A DNA stretch of 64,000 nt from contig OY744461.1 of NCBI GenBank assembly GCA_963556145.1, positions 8,318,891 through 8,382,890 of the forward strand. Reading direction: 5' to 3'. Below, one piece after another: positions 45,804 to 57,848 of this stretch. The position numbers and the translations under genes were made by a program. A model generated the notes under the pieces. That model had not been told where the DNA came from and ran no database searches. It saw only the letters and a program-made list of their open reading frames with translations. Within the stretch, counting starts at the first letter, position 1. Every line of letters begins with the position of its first letter. Source of the DNA: Hygrocybe punicea (taxonomy: Eukaryota; Basidiomycota; Agaricomycetes; Agaricales; Hygrophoraceae).

Positions 45804-48500
45804 AAAATAAAGAAAAACACGGTATATGTACTTTTAGCCCTTGAAAAAATGAACAATTTTCTCTCTACAATCTTTTTCATAGGAGCTCCTTTGATGCCAT
45901 AATTTGACAATGTCATTTTGGGTGTCAAAAAGTACTGGTTTACCTTTTGTTTCATCTACAAGTCACCAAATACTAAATATTGTCCAAATGTAATTATAGA
46001 AGTAGATAGCCCTTAAGAAATAGTACAACTTTCCCTCTATAACCATGTTAATCCATGCAGTATTTCATGAGATACAAGGTAGAGCACAGAAAATTTCACT
46101 AAGTCCATATCATTTCTTTTATTGCGACTTTCAGAAAAGCTGTCGCAGCTTGAAATGTGCATCAAATTCAGCAAAATCACCATTTTTTTAATAACTCATG
46201 GAATACTGTATGGATTGTTAAGGTGTAACAGGGGGCAATCATCTATTTTACAAGGGCTAGGCAGCCCCAGGCTTAGATTCTGAATATTACATGTATTACC
46301 AAATATCCAAACAATTCACCTGTTTTCAGTCACCCTTCTGTGGGAGACAAATAAGTCAGCAACCAGACCTCAGATTGGCAAGTATGTAGAGGCAAAATCC
46401 ATCTATGGTTCTGGGGCTAGGCAGCCCCACCTGTCATTCAAGAACTCATGAACATGTGAACAATCTATGCAAGACCTATTAGTCTCATATAATTTGCATT
46501 ATTTTGGGTGTTCATAACTTCATGTAAAATTACATGTGTGTAACATTAAGTATGGGGCTGCCTAGCCCCAGAACCATAGGTAGGATTTTGCCTCTACATA
46601 CTTGCCAATCTGAGGTCTGGTTGCTGACTTATTTGTCTCCCACAGAAGGGTGACTGAAAACAGGTGAATTGTTTGGATATTTGGTAATACATGTAATATT
46701 CAGAATCTAAGCCTGGGGCTGCCTAGCCCTTGTAAAATAGATGATTGCCCCCTGTTACACCTTAACAATCCATACAGTATTCCATGAGTTATTAAAAAAA
46801 TGGTGATTGTGCTGAATTTGATGCACATTTCAAGCCGCGACAGCTTTTCTGAAAGTCGCAATAATTAAAATTTTCAAAAAGTGCCAAGATCATTCAAAAC
46901 AACCTGTAAAAAAAGGCTAACAAACCACAAAAGGTATGGAAAAGCTTTCAAGAGATTCTTCTTTTCCAAAGACAAAACAACTTTTTCAAGAAATGACCCA
47001 GCTTAAAAAAGCTCTTTGTCTTGGGACAAGAGGTATCATTTTTTCCAAGTAATTTACTTTTGAAAAAGATGGGAAAAGTAGAAAAAAAGATGAAAAAGCA
47101 TAAAAGATGAAAAGTGATCTAAGGTCATAAGGTCAACAGTAGTAAGACAAGTAAAATGATTAATTTTAAAGGGTCAACAAGTAAGCAAAGTGCTAAAGGA
47201 GTCAAGTTTGAAAAGGTGGGAAAAAGTCAAAAAGGGTGAAAAGGAGTGCAAGGGATATTATGTAGTAAATATTTCCAAGTGACTCAAAGTGCCATAAGGT
47301 AGCAGAAGTTGTTAAAAAAGATGAAAAAAACCTCAGAAAAATGTTCAAGAGGTTTCAAAAAAGGTCAAGAGCCTCCAAGGTGCAAAAAAAGGGCTTGTAA
47401 TTCTCCTGATGGCCTACCACCCATTTTGCTACCTTGCAAAGGTGGTGCCATGTCAATTTGATGTGGTTGACACAGCGTGCATGGTGTAAGGGTGGTGTCA
47501 TTGTTGTTGTTGTTGTCCCTGTTGTCCCATTGCCATTATTGTCCTGGTGGTTTTTAAATGGTGGGCATTGTGGTCCTCGCTGGCCTGGTCCTCCTTGACC
47601 TTGTCACCCTCATTGTTATCATGTCATTTCATAGTCCTCCCTGTCTCCATTGTTGGTGTCATTGTCATCACCCCCACTGTCCCTGTCCTCATTGTCACCC
47701 TTGGCATCCCTGTGCTCAGCATTGTCACCCTTGCTGTCCATGTCACTGTCACTGGCACTGTCTGGGTTGCTGTTGTGGTTGAACTCATTTGAGTTATATA
47801 TGATTATCTAAGCAAACATGGTTAGTTTAGTGTTTAATTACAAAAGAAACTCACCTTAGGGCAAATAGCCCTGTTGTAGTTGCCAACTTGGAATCCATGG
47901 TGTGGTTGTGGTTGCCAAATTTGGCAATCATACCTGCACCCATGTCACCTGTGACCTAAAAACCATGGGTGAACCTGTACCTGTGGTCAACCATACACAC
48001 ACCTCTTGTGGTAGTGAAGTAAAGGAATCAGTTTTAATGCTGGTGATAAAATCATATAGAAATTGTGATCAGTAGGCTTATGCTTCTGTTTTGATTGCAT
48101 AGTTGTTGAGAAATTGAGAACTCATCCTGGATTACAGCTGTTTGTGTAAATGATGTCACTTTTTGAAATTTTTTGAATCAATTGAATAATATGGACTTAG
48201 AGATAATTTCTGTGCTCTATCTTGTATCTCATGAAATACTGCATGGATTGACATGGTTACAGAGGGAAAGTTGTACTATTTTCTAAGGGCTATCAGCTCC
48301 TGTAATTACATTTGGACTATATTTAGTGTATGATGAGTGGTGGATGAAATAAAGAGGTAAAGCAGTATTTTTGACACCCAATATGATATTTTAAAATTAT
48401 GGCATCAAAAGAGCTCCTATGAACAAGATTTTAGGGAGAAAATTGTTCAGTTTTTCAAGGTCTATCAGCTCATATACCTTATTTTTCTTCATTTTTGTCC
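45797..48500. mobile_element. Large inverted-repeat element (2.7 kb)
   Basis: 45797-46121 (continuing at 46864-46890) is the inverse of about 48150-48500; blocks such as GGGAAAGTTGTACTATTT and AATTATGGCATCAAA match inverted. The interior (46900-48150) holds decayed repeats related to the 37.1-kb foldback and T/G-rich (TTGTTG) sequence, and no intact gene. It landed in the Tc1-type transposase fragment and was itself hit by the 740-bp TA element. Confidence 0.75.
46122..46861. mobile_element. 740-bp foldback element flanked by TA
   Basis: Near-perfect inverted arms of about 300 bp (46122-46423 and 46550-46861) with only a few mismatches, starting TTGCGACTTTCAGAAAAGC, around a 126-bp loop. TA on both sides fits Tc1/mariner target choice. 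It sits inside the left arm of the 2.7-kb element. Confidence 0.85.
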
Positions 48501-48775
48501 TTTGAGTCAAATATTACACTGTATTCTATATGTATGCATTGGGCTTGAAATATCACATAAATCATAATTATGGGATCAAAGAACAAAAATGAAGAAAAAT
48601 ACAGTATATGAGTAGTGTATTGCATGGGTAACCCCCGTGTATTTTTGGGGATACCCGTAACCCATGAATACCGGGTATGGGTTTTGTGCCAGGTCTTTTT
48701 TTTCCTACCCGTACCCAACCCATACCCATACCCGTGGGTCTCACACTCGCGACACCGGACATGCATGCCCTTTGA

Positions 48776-48826
48776 CCTCGTGACACCGGACATGTGTCAA
48801 TTGACACATGCCGTGTGAGCACAAGG
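48776..48826. repeat. 52-bp dyad module (51 bp)
   Basis: CCTCGTGAC ... GCACAAGG around the core GTGTCAATTGACAC. Lies beside a GGGTA-rich block (48620-48760). Confidence 0.7.
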
Positions 48827-49157
48827 TGGAATGGGTGCGGGCCTGGTGCAGCATAGTTGGTGGGTGGGCACAAAGCCAGGTGATGCGTTGATACCCACTC
48901 ATATGCGCTGACCACCGAATCGACAAATCGGACAGATTCATACTATCCTTCGAAAACAAGTCCGACATCTTGTGACTTCGCGATGGCTTGTGACAACTAG
49001 TACGACTTCTCGATCGTATTGCGATCATCTCCGACGACATCGCGGACCAAGATAGAGAAACCCCCAAATCAGATCGAGCCCCAGACTAGTGTTGGGGAAG
49101 TTTGGTTTGGTCCGGTTTGGGGCCTTTTTGCCCAAACCGGAAACCGAAACCAACGTG

Positions 49158-50044
49158 ATGAGTTTCCCCAGATGATAAAATGGCTTTCGCGTCAAGAGAA
49201 GATGTTTACTTTCCAAAATTACATTTCCTGGAGAGAAAACGAACATATTGCTGACAATCCACCATCCAAGTCACTTTCATGCAATGTGGCTGGAAAAGCA
49301 ATCTCACTTCCTAAATATCCGACTCAGCCTCGACGTTTAATTTCTGATATCGAAAAACAACATTCAGCTCCTGGACTTTCTACTGCTCTCAAGGACTATC
49401 TAAATCATCTCGCACCCCACCCAGCACCTTCTCAGATCACTGCATTGCATACCCTACCATTCCAGAGGCTTGACGTCTACCATATGTTCAAATTTCATCC
49501 TCCCAGTCTTGAAGACAGTGAGGAAGAATGTGACGTCCTCAAAGCTGCTCCTGCAATGAAGAACAGGCCTAGTCGATTTGACACTGCTGTCATCCTGCAC
49601 ACAGATGATGCAGAATCCACCGGCCTTGAAGGTCTGCCCCCATTTCTACCACATTGACTTCTGTTGACCACGAAAATGCTAGGAACAAGGATAGGACGTC
49701 TCCGAGTCATTTTCACACTTCCCTCATCATTAGATTATGGCCTTGGACCATCACCATCATTTTGGCCCCGGATGCCTTTGGCGTATATTGAATGGTACAC
49801 GAGGACGAAGCCTGCTGCAGAACAAAACCACAACATGTACTCTATCAAGAGGTCTTACCGTACTGATGGAAGTCCTGCTGGTTCTATCATTCCATTGACC
49901 AGCATACATCAAAGTTGCATGTTAATGCCTACTTTTGGACGGTGCGTAGAAAGAACATGGACCGCTCATGATGTTCTAGATAAATGTTCAACATTCTTTG
50001 TTAATAACTGGCATAACATGTATGCATACAAGACTATATGGTAG
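49158..50044 (+). pseudogene. C-terminal fragment of a Plavaka-like transposase
   Basis: Two consecutive frames. 49158-49657 has KMFTFQNYISWRENEHIADN and a DAESTGLEGLP end. 49664-50044 has RLRVIFTLPS, MPLAYIEWYT, MYSIKRSYRTDG, IIPLTSIHQSCMLMPTFGR and TWTAHDVLDKCSTFFVNNW. I associate this C-terminal layout with the large Plavaka-type proteins of Agaricomycetes (recollection, not searched). The N-terminal and catalytic part is missing and the frame is broken between the two pieces. It lies inside hAT-like element F. Confidence 0.6.
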
Positions 50045-50506
50045 CAATAGTATTAGAATGTTGTAATTTCCAGCAGGCGGTGAGGCAACAGTGGGGCCAC
50101 TGGCATTGCAAACAGCTAAGGTAGATAAATACATTGTGTGGCATAATATACTCCATAAGACGTTAAACAATCCTAATCAGTATGCCTCCAAGCACCTGGC
50201 ATATGTTTATTTAGTATTTCTAGGTCAAGTGTGATTCTGAACTTCTAAGATGCTCTGAGAAGCTCTAAGATGCTCTGTGGAGCTCTGTGACACTCCCTGG
50301 TGACCCTGGGAAATTTGGGATTTCCCAGGACCCCATGGGACCAGAAGTGTTTTTCCTGATGTACAGCTAAGCTTTGGTCCGGTTTTCCACCCAAAGTCTC
50401 CAAACCAGACCAAAACCGATGCAAACCATTTGCATCGGTTCGGTTTCGGTCCAAACGCGGTCTGAACCGCGGACCGCTAGTGCTCAGTGCCCCTGCACCA
50501 TTCTGA

Positions 50507-50558
50507 CCTCGCAACAGTGCTGCGCACGTCAATTGACGTGGCCAGCCTGTTTGCGAGG
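50507..50558. repeat. 52-bp dyad module in element F
   Basis: CCTCGCAAC ... TTTGCGAGG around ACGTCAATTGACGT, centre at 50532/50533 for both. Confidence 0.85.
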
Positions 50559-51300
50559 TGAGATTGGGGTGCTGGGGTGCTGGCACACCCTGCGCCGGCA
50601 TTGAGCCGCACGCGGGCTTCTCCATGGGTGTCCCGATGCGTCACACACGTTGTACATGCAATGTGGGTTGACCGCATTGGCCGTTTTCGGTGGACGCGTG
50701 ATGGTGGTGGTGGTGGTGCCCCGTGCGTCATACGCGTTGTGCACGCGACGACGGCTGGGCCGCTTTGGTTGTTTTCGGCGGACGCGTGGTGGTGGTGGCA
50801 TAGGAGCCTCTTCGCGAGGGTGTCCGGATGCGTCATACGCATTGTACACGACGATGGCCGGGTTGACCCCGCGTTGGCCTTCCTCGGTGGTGTTAGTGTT
50901 CCGTGGTGGTGGTGGTACGGTGCCGCGTTCTATAATGGACAAATAAATCAGTGAAAAAATGAATAAAGGTACATACCACGAAGGAGCGGGGTGGATGCAC
51001 CACCCCTGCTGCTCTTCCACCTTGTTGACTCCACCCCATTCACGTACGTTTGGCACGCATTTTGAACGTGTTTGGCATGGCGCTGGGGGTGGGCCGTGGG
51101 CGTTGCTGTTGGCGCGTCCGGTGTGGCGTTGACGGTGGTTGTAACCGTCACTGTTGTCGTTGCCATTGTCGTGGTGGTGGTGGTGGTGGTGGCCGTGGTG
51201 GTGCATCAACCTGTAATTTGTAAATGCGTTAGTTAAGTTCGAATAAATAAAATTAAAAAACATACGCGGGCAGCAGGGAGTACCCCGCCGCCTGTTTTGT
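50559..51300 (-). CDS. Spliced low-complexity ORF of element F
   Basis: On the minus strand, exon (to 51266), intron 51265-51211 (GTATGT, CTTAACTAACG branch, ACAG), exon 51210-50978, intron 50977-50930 (GTATGT...TATAG), exon from 50929. The translation is His/Gly/Asn-rich then Pro/Arg/Thr repeats (PPPPRVRRKQPKRPSRRRVH). Start and end are uncertain. Whether it is translated is unknown; the splice signals are good. Confidence 0.45.
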
Positions 51301-52149
51301 CAACCTCGGGTGCTCCATCGTCTTCGTTTGGCATATATCGGGGGTGTTGTTGGTGGGGTTGGTGACTTTGGGTGACTTTCGAAGTCAGCCATGTAGCCGA
51401 CTTTGGACTGTCAGTTTGCGGTTCAAACTGAGTTTGAAACTGTTTCAGCCTGCGGCCAAATCTCCAAACCGGAGACTGAACGGTTCAGTCTCAGCCGAAA
51501 TTTCCCAAACCGGAACCGAAACCGGCAGTTTCGGTTCGGTCTAAACCGGGTTTGGGTCGGTCTGAGACCGAACTTCCCCAACACTACCCCAGACCCTCGC
51601 ATAATAGTTCGCCTTTCATAACAGTAATACCCTGTTTCATCTTAGATACACTAACTCGTTTAGAGTACCTATTCCCTTTCTTCCATCCAACTCCTTTGTT
51701 CTTCCTTTGTTACAGGATCATCCTCATCTTCCTTTCACCACCTCTTTTGGCTGCGTTTACATGTGATTGATACTCAGTCCTTTCTTTCGACCCCTATTAG
51801 ACTAGGTTTCTTTCTTTACACAACTTTCTCACTTTGTCTCCGATCTCCGACCGTCTTCGTATAAAATAGCTGTTAGATTACATGTAGAAACAGTGAACTA
51901 GAGAGCATCATTCCTGTCTCCTCACTCAGTTATACCTTTCGAACTCCAATATGACTTTACTTTCCTCACATTCGACCATCCCCGACCGTAGTTCTTTACA
52001 TCGATCTTCTTTAGTCGCCGTGACTTTAATCGCCAAAGTCGCACTATCGATTGCGATCGTCGTGAGACTTGTAGAAGTTATTCCACTTCACTTACTCGCA
52101 ATCTGACCAGTTGAAGAGTGTTGTTGTTAGTGCACAGCACCTCGATTAG

Positions 52150-53367
52150 CGTATCATTTGGAGCCCACCGCGAGCGGGTGATTTCTCATTTTGAAAAATA
52201 GCTTCTACACCTTCTCCCTTCTCTTCGCCATTAACATCCCTCTCATCCTCAGATTCTTTACCACCATCACCGATCACTGCAGGACCCCTACCAACGCCTG
52301 CGACCCACCAATATCATCTCCAATCTAGGCCCTGAGACCTTTCACCTATAGCTACCCAAAGACCACCAAGCAGTCCATCGTCGCCCCCATCCCCCTCATT
52401 GTTGACCGAAGATTCATCATCGACGATGTAGATGCGGGTTCTTGGTGGCTTCGGAACTATATAAAAGAAATAAATAAAGATCCTAACCAGAGGGTGTCAG
52501 CGTAGAAGTGACTGGATAATTCAGTGTCGGGAATAGTAGTAAAAGAAAGTGAAAGTGAAATAAAAGTAAAGCCGCCGCATAAACGGGACTAATTACGACG
52601 AATCCGGCGATGAACGGAGTGAAAATGGATAAATGACGATGAACCCGATGGTGAACGGACTGAAAACGAATGAACCCGACGATGCCGACGATGTCGGGTA
52701 CGACGGGTCGGGTCGGGTCGGGTCGGAAACGATGAATGAATATACGGGAACAATGAGGAAGACAACGAAGTAAACTATAAAAAGGCTAAGGAACTACGTG
52801 GACGAGCATTTGAAGGGATTTAAACGATTCTGACTATGAGGGAAACGGGGACTAAGGGTATCTTATTGTACGGTCGTCGGGGACCGTTTTTATAGTACAG
52901 GAAACAGTAATCTACTTTCGGACGTGTATACTTCGGCCGATGGTAAGCTACAAAGAAAGGTTGGAATGGGGATGTGGAAAGGGGGGTTGCAAAGCAACGA
53001 AGACAGGAAATGGAGGGGAAAACGAATATGCAAGGAAAAGATCTAGAAAGTCCTACATATCTCCGAAAGGACGATGGGATGCATAAATAAAGTAAATCCG
53101 AAGTCGGGGATTGAGTCCGAAGAGATCCATCTCCTGGAATTGGAACTCCGAGGCGTTTGAGGCTGCCGGATTTAGTCTGAGAGCGGCTGTGACGAAGCGG
53201 CATACGTCGGGTTATGTCGGTCACATCGGGTCACGTCACGTCACGTCACGTCGGGTTGCGTCGGGTTACGTCGGGTTCGAATGCGAGTTGGATAGAGGCA
53301 TCGGGTTCGTCCGGATTCGTGATATATCGATGATACGGACTCAGAGGGACGTCGACCCTCTCCAACG
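52150..53367. other. Leader of the gypsy-type element, no gene
   Basis: C/T-rich then GA-rich DNA with short tandem repeats GGGTC (52700-52725) and CGTCA (53230-53270). Contains no supported ORF. Confidence 0.5.
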
Positions 53368-54233
53368 ATGTCTACCAATCATCGTACACTCGATCAAGAA
53401 CTTCGAACAGCTCTCCGACGTGTCGATTCCTTAGACGACATCAATTCCGATTGCAGTCTCTCACGTTTCTTTACTCATCGCCCACGAAATTGTTCCGTTT
53501 CTACCTCATCAACAACTACATCTGACTTATCCGAAACAGCATCTACGATGGTCACACAACCTCGTACAACTCCTATAATGCTCGCTCGGGGTCATGCAAC
53601 CACTCTGACATTTTCCCCCTCTCAACCGAGAGAACTTCAGCGATACTTCAACAATCTCGAACATTTATTCACCAGCTGCATGATCGCCGATGACGAAGAA
53701 AAGAAGAAATTCGCAAGACATTACCTTGACATCGACTTGTCCGACCTATGGGGAGAACTTGGAGAAAGTGGTGTAGGTCACTCATACGATGACTTCACGA
53801 AGGCAGTCATAAAGCTTTACCCGGGTGCCGAAGATGAAAGAAAGTGGTTGATCGCTGATATGGACAAACTTATCGGCGAGCAGTTGCGACTTGGCATCCG
53901 TGACTTGACAGAGCTCGGCACGTATTTCCAAAATTTCTACAACATCATGTCTTTCCTTCGCAAGAAAGGTCACATCTCTGACACCAAGATTAGTTGCGCT
54001 TTCATCAGAGGCTTTCAGGAGCCGTTATGGCAGTCTATCAAGCATCGTTTAGAGCTCAAATATCCCAATCACTTGCCCGACAATCCTTACCCCCTCCTCA
54101 ATATACATGCCGCTGCGCAGTACATCCTTCATGGAAGTTCACCCACATTATATATTGTCGTGACCGCGTCGCTGACTATCGAGAGTACAAGTGTGCAACC
54201 GACAGTAAAAACTGAGGACTTCGCACAGATTAT
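53368..54233 (+). pseudogene. Ty3/gypsy-type Gag, 5' part
   Basis: Starts MSTNHRTLDQELRTALRRVD. A retrotransposon Gag core follows: LTFSPSQPRELQRYFNNLEH, KKKFARHYLDIDLSDLWGEL, DDFTKAVIKLYPGAEDERKW and LGTYFQNFYNIMSFLRKKGH. Open until the hAT-like element K enters at 54234. The first eight bases after K join in frame to the remainder of gag at 55094, so K entered an intact gag. Confidence 0.82.
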
Positions 54234-55085
54234 TAGGGATGACGACGGGTTTGGGTCAACCTGCGGTATTACCAAAACGGGTTGCACGGGTATGGGTAGG
54301 GTGTTCGGTTTCGTCACCTGTGACCATACCGTGACCCGTACCCGCGGTTTGGCGGTGTGTCACGGGTTCATCACACAACCACCACAACCACCTCGACGGC
54401 TACAACCAAGGGCGAGCAAGCACGCGGCGACCAGACGACCGACCGGAACAGTCAAAGGAAGGAGCAGGGAAGCGGCCAGGGGGTGGTGCTCCCACTTCCT
54501 GGCCTAGGTAAGTCTCAATTTCTGATCAAGTAATGAACTGTAGCTAACTACGCTATGACAACAACAACAACAGCATGGGGCAACAGCATGCAATGACAAT
54601 GACGCATCGCCCTCTCGTCCACCTCACGGACATGCAACAACAACAACGCGTCACCCTCTTGTCCACCTCGCGGACATGCAACAACAACAACGCGTGCCCC
54701 TCTCGTCCACCTCGTGGACAAGCAACAACAACGACGCACCCCCTCTCGTCCACCTCGTGGACACGCAACAACAACAACAATGTGTCCCCCGGCCCGGGCC
54801 TTTGTCCACCTCACAGACACGCAACAACAACGCGTCCCCCTTCGTCCACCTTGCGGACACGCAACAGCGATGACGGCGACGCGTCCCCCTCTCGTCCCTC
54901 TTGTCCACCTCACAGACGCGCTACAATGTGTCCGACGGCACATGCCCCCCTCGTTCCCCATGTTGATCACCTCGCGGACAAGCACGTCGCGTCAATTGAC
55001 ACCGGCGCTGCATCTGCGAGGTTGCAGAGCGGAACGGGTGCGGTGTCAGCCGAGCCGACCCGTTCAAGACCCGTGGTCATCCCTA
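54234..55085. mobile_element. hAT-like element K (852 bp)
   Basis: TIR TAGGGATGAC...GTCATCCCTA with perfect 8-bp target duplication CAGATTAT (54226-54233, 55086-55093). Interior: GGGTA-rich end, a hairpin GGCCAGG/CCTGGCC (54474-54504), a donor GTAAGT three bases later (54508), a short intron with AGCTAACTACG branch ending in AACAACAG, then seven or so 43-bp minisatellite units (54614-54945; GTCCACCTCGCGGACA plus CAA repeats), and the 52-bp dyad module (54970-55021). Same plan as elements A and B, although the TIR differs. Confidence 0.9.
54970..55021. repeat. 52-bp dyad module in element K
   Basis: CCTCGCGGA ... CTGCGAGG with core GTCAATTGAC. Its left arm is also the CACCTCGCGGACA part of the neighbouring minisatellite unit. 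Confidence 0.78.
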
Positions 55086-55093
55086 CAGATTAT

Positions 55094-56562
55094 GGATAGG
55101 TTCACGACGACCCTCATCAAAGCGCTCATGCACCCCAACTGCCACCAACAGCACACCGTTAATGCGATTCCAGCCTGTGTGCAAGAAGGGCCCCGAACCA
55201 ATAGTGTCGACAAGAGCTGCAATTTTTGCGGTGAGTTAGGCCATTTCCTAAACAACTGCTGACATGTCAAAGAGTACATCACAGATGGAAGAGTCAGGTG
55301 AAACCACGAGGGATGACTCGTTCTTGGCACAGGAGCCTTCATACCCCGAGTGGCCGCTGGAATGAACCTTCGCGATTGCATCGACGAATGGCATCGTCGC
55401 AATCCCAACCAGTGAGCCGCCGCGCAGATTACCAGCAATGCGACAACTACCGGTCAACTTATGTACGAAATAAATGTCCCTCATCTGGCCGTGATGTTCC
55501 ATTTGACATCTGAAGATCAAATTGCCATCCTTGAGCGAGAGCTTTTCGCACTGAGGAATAAAGAGGTCTTCGATGGTGTCCAAATTCCGAGATGCAAGAG
55601 GCCCGTCCCAACCCACGAAGAATGCCCGCCAGTCGCACCCCCGACCGAATGATCACCTCCAGTCGCAGAACCCGAAGTACAGGCTCCTGCACCAGCGAAA
55701 GAAACCGAGTCTCCGGTTCATCCATTCGCCAAAGCCCGCGAACCCGTGTATCTCCCTCCGCATGAGAGAAACTTCATGGCCCTGCCGACCAAGGTAGCAA
55801 AAGACAAAGAGGCCACGTATCGCACAAAGGCACCGGTCTAGGATTCGAAAATTGCGGATGAGGTTTACGATTGATGGTTAAAGACACCTTGTGTATTGCT
55901 CATGAAGGAACTTTTAGCACTTTCTCCAGAGGTTAGGCAAAAGACGCGCGAAGAGATTATGCCAAAACGAGTGACGACATCAAACACTCGTGATACGAAT
56001 GTCACAGCTATAAATGAAGATGACCTGTTACCGTTTTGCAATGATTTTCTTTTTGATGACCTCGATCCTCGATCCAAACCTATCATCATAAGCAACCCGT
56101 ACAAAACATATCTCAACACTCTTCGTCCAGGAGATACGGATGAATTTTGCGCAGTCACGAAAGAGTGGCATGCACTTCGCTCGATCTACATGACCGTCAA
56201 CAACCAGGAAAAAGTTGAGAGCATTGTCAACCCGGGATCGCAGATTATCGCAATGTCGGAAACTATCTGCCACGATCTTGGTCTAGCATATGACCCAATG
56301 ATAAGGCTCAACATGCAGTCCACAAATGGCGAGATCAACCAGTGGTTGGGACTCTCGAGGAATGTACTTTGTCGCATCGGAAACATAACACTGTATCTTC
56401 AGATGCATGTCATCTGGTCTCCCACCTATGACATTCTGCTCGGATGACCCTTCGACGTCTTAACCGAGAGCATCGTCAAGAACTACGCGAACAAGGACCA
56501 AATGATTATGATATGCGACCCGAACTCTCGACAGTGCGCAACGATTCCCACTGTCACGAGAG
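55094..56562 (+). pseudogene. Ty3/gypsy-type Gag end and protease
   Basis: 55094-55260 ends Gag with a CCHC knuckle CNFCGELGHFLNNC, then a TGA at 55261. After stop-broken sequence, 55896-56562 encodes a retropepsin-like region: SIVNPGSQIIAMSETICHDL, LGLSRNVLCRIGNI and PTYDILLG then TGA. The usual catalytic D-P-G-S is N-P-G-S here, another sign of decay. The frame continues after the stop (PFDVLTESIVKNY) until element J enters at 56563. No reverse transcriptase or integrase is found in the window. Confidence 0.78.
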
Positions 56563-57398
56563 TAGTGTTGCCGCAACTACAACTAGCAGTCAACTTGAAG
56601 TCGTAGTCATAGCCGATATTAGCCGAGTCGACCTCTGACTCGACTACAACTATCCAATCAACTCGACTTCAACTATGCCAATCTGGCAAGCCGTAGTTGA
56701 GCTGACTTAGCCAACTGTAGTTGGTACGGTAATAATTATATAATTTTATTTATTTATTTATGACCTGTAAATTTAAATGGCTCGAGAGCAGATTTGAAAG
56801 AGTTTGGGGGCGGCTTATATACCTTTCTCACCGTGCACGGACCATGTGACCTTGTTTGGTCAGCTGGAACAAACACAATCACGCAACGATTATGCGTAGC
56901 ACCCAAGGTAAGTGTAATTCGGGTTCGGGTGTTTATTCTACTAACTACTTAAACACCTCTAGGTTTTTTTCCCACACCCTCGCGCCAAATGAACGCGAAC
57001 ACGGCAACAGCAACAAGCAGATGGGACGCAGCCGAGAACGGGGACAACGCAGGCCGACCATGACAGCAAGAACGAGGATGACGGGAATGATGACGATGGG
57101 GTAAACGAAGACAAGAACGACGACGAACGCAACGATGGCGAGAATGGGAAGACGACGACAGAGCGGGAACGGCAACTACAACAACGGGAAGACAACAACG
57201 GGGGAACGGGACAACCAGGACAATGGAGACTGGGACAAGAAGGACAACAGCAACGGGGACGATGATGATGGCAATGACGAGGACAGTGAGCACGGGAACG
57301 GGGACGGGGGCAACGGACGACAGAAATGAGGCGGATGCCCATGGGACGTCCCCAGTGCCATCCAACCTCGCGAAAACATAGAGCGCGTCAATTGACGT

Positions 57399-57759
57399 TA
57401 GTGTTGCCGAAGTTCAGTTCGGTCCGGTTCCGACCCTTTTTGGTGGAACCGCGAACTGAACTTCGGGTCCGGTTTGGCGCTGGGCCAAACCTGGACCCAG
57501 ATGGCATCGAACCGTCTGTCTGCATTCGGTCCGGGGTGGGCTCACCCCATGAGCTCTGTTCTCCTCGCAAATGGCAGGCATGTATCAATTGATACGGCGC
57601 TGCACTTCGCGAGGTAGTTGGGCTGCGGGGGAGCCGTCCGGCGCTGCTGCTGCTGCTGCTGCTGCCGTTGCCGTTGCCACTGTCACTGTTGCTGCCGCTG
57701 CCGTGGCTGTTGCTGCTGCAACTGCTGCTGCTGCTGCTGCTGCTGCTGCCGCCGCCATT

Positions 57760-57793
<34 letters not shown>

Positions 57794-57813
57794 CTGCTGC
57801 TGCTGCTGCCACC

Positions 57814-57848
<35 letters not shown>

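Larger units (their letters stand above)
49087..51586. mobile_element. hAT-like composite element F (2,500 bp)
   Basis: Left end TAGTGTTGGGGAAG, right end CTTCCCCAACACTA, with perfect 8-bp target duplication CCCCAGAC (49079-49086, 51587-51594). From the left it holds a short TIR region, a 1.2-kb piece with coding sequence from another transposon (49158-50365), GGTTTCGG-type inverted repeats, a 52-bp dyad module (50507-50558), three ~100-bp tandem units with GGTGGTGG tracts (50630-50930), and on the minus strand two short introns (50977-50930, 51265-51211), each with a hairpin upstream of the donor. Confidence 0.85.
48900..52100 (+). repeat. LTR-like sequence of the gypsy-type element, split by element F
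   Basis: 48900-49086 and 51595-52100 together match the repeat at 37640-38395. TATA-like TATAAAATAG at about 51861. It lies upstream of the gag-like ORF at 53368, so it may be the 5' LTR; no second full copy in the window confirms this. Confidence 0.45.

Noticed and set aside
54614..54945. Could the 43-bp units be a CRISPR-like array?
   Set aside because: Eukaryotic context, no spacers of uniform unrelated sequence; units are a degenerate minisatellite.
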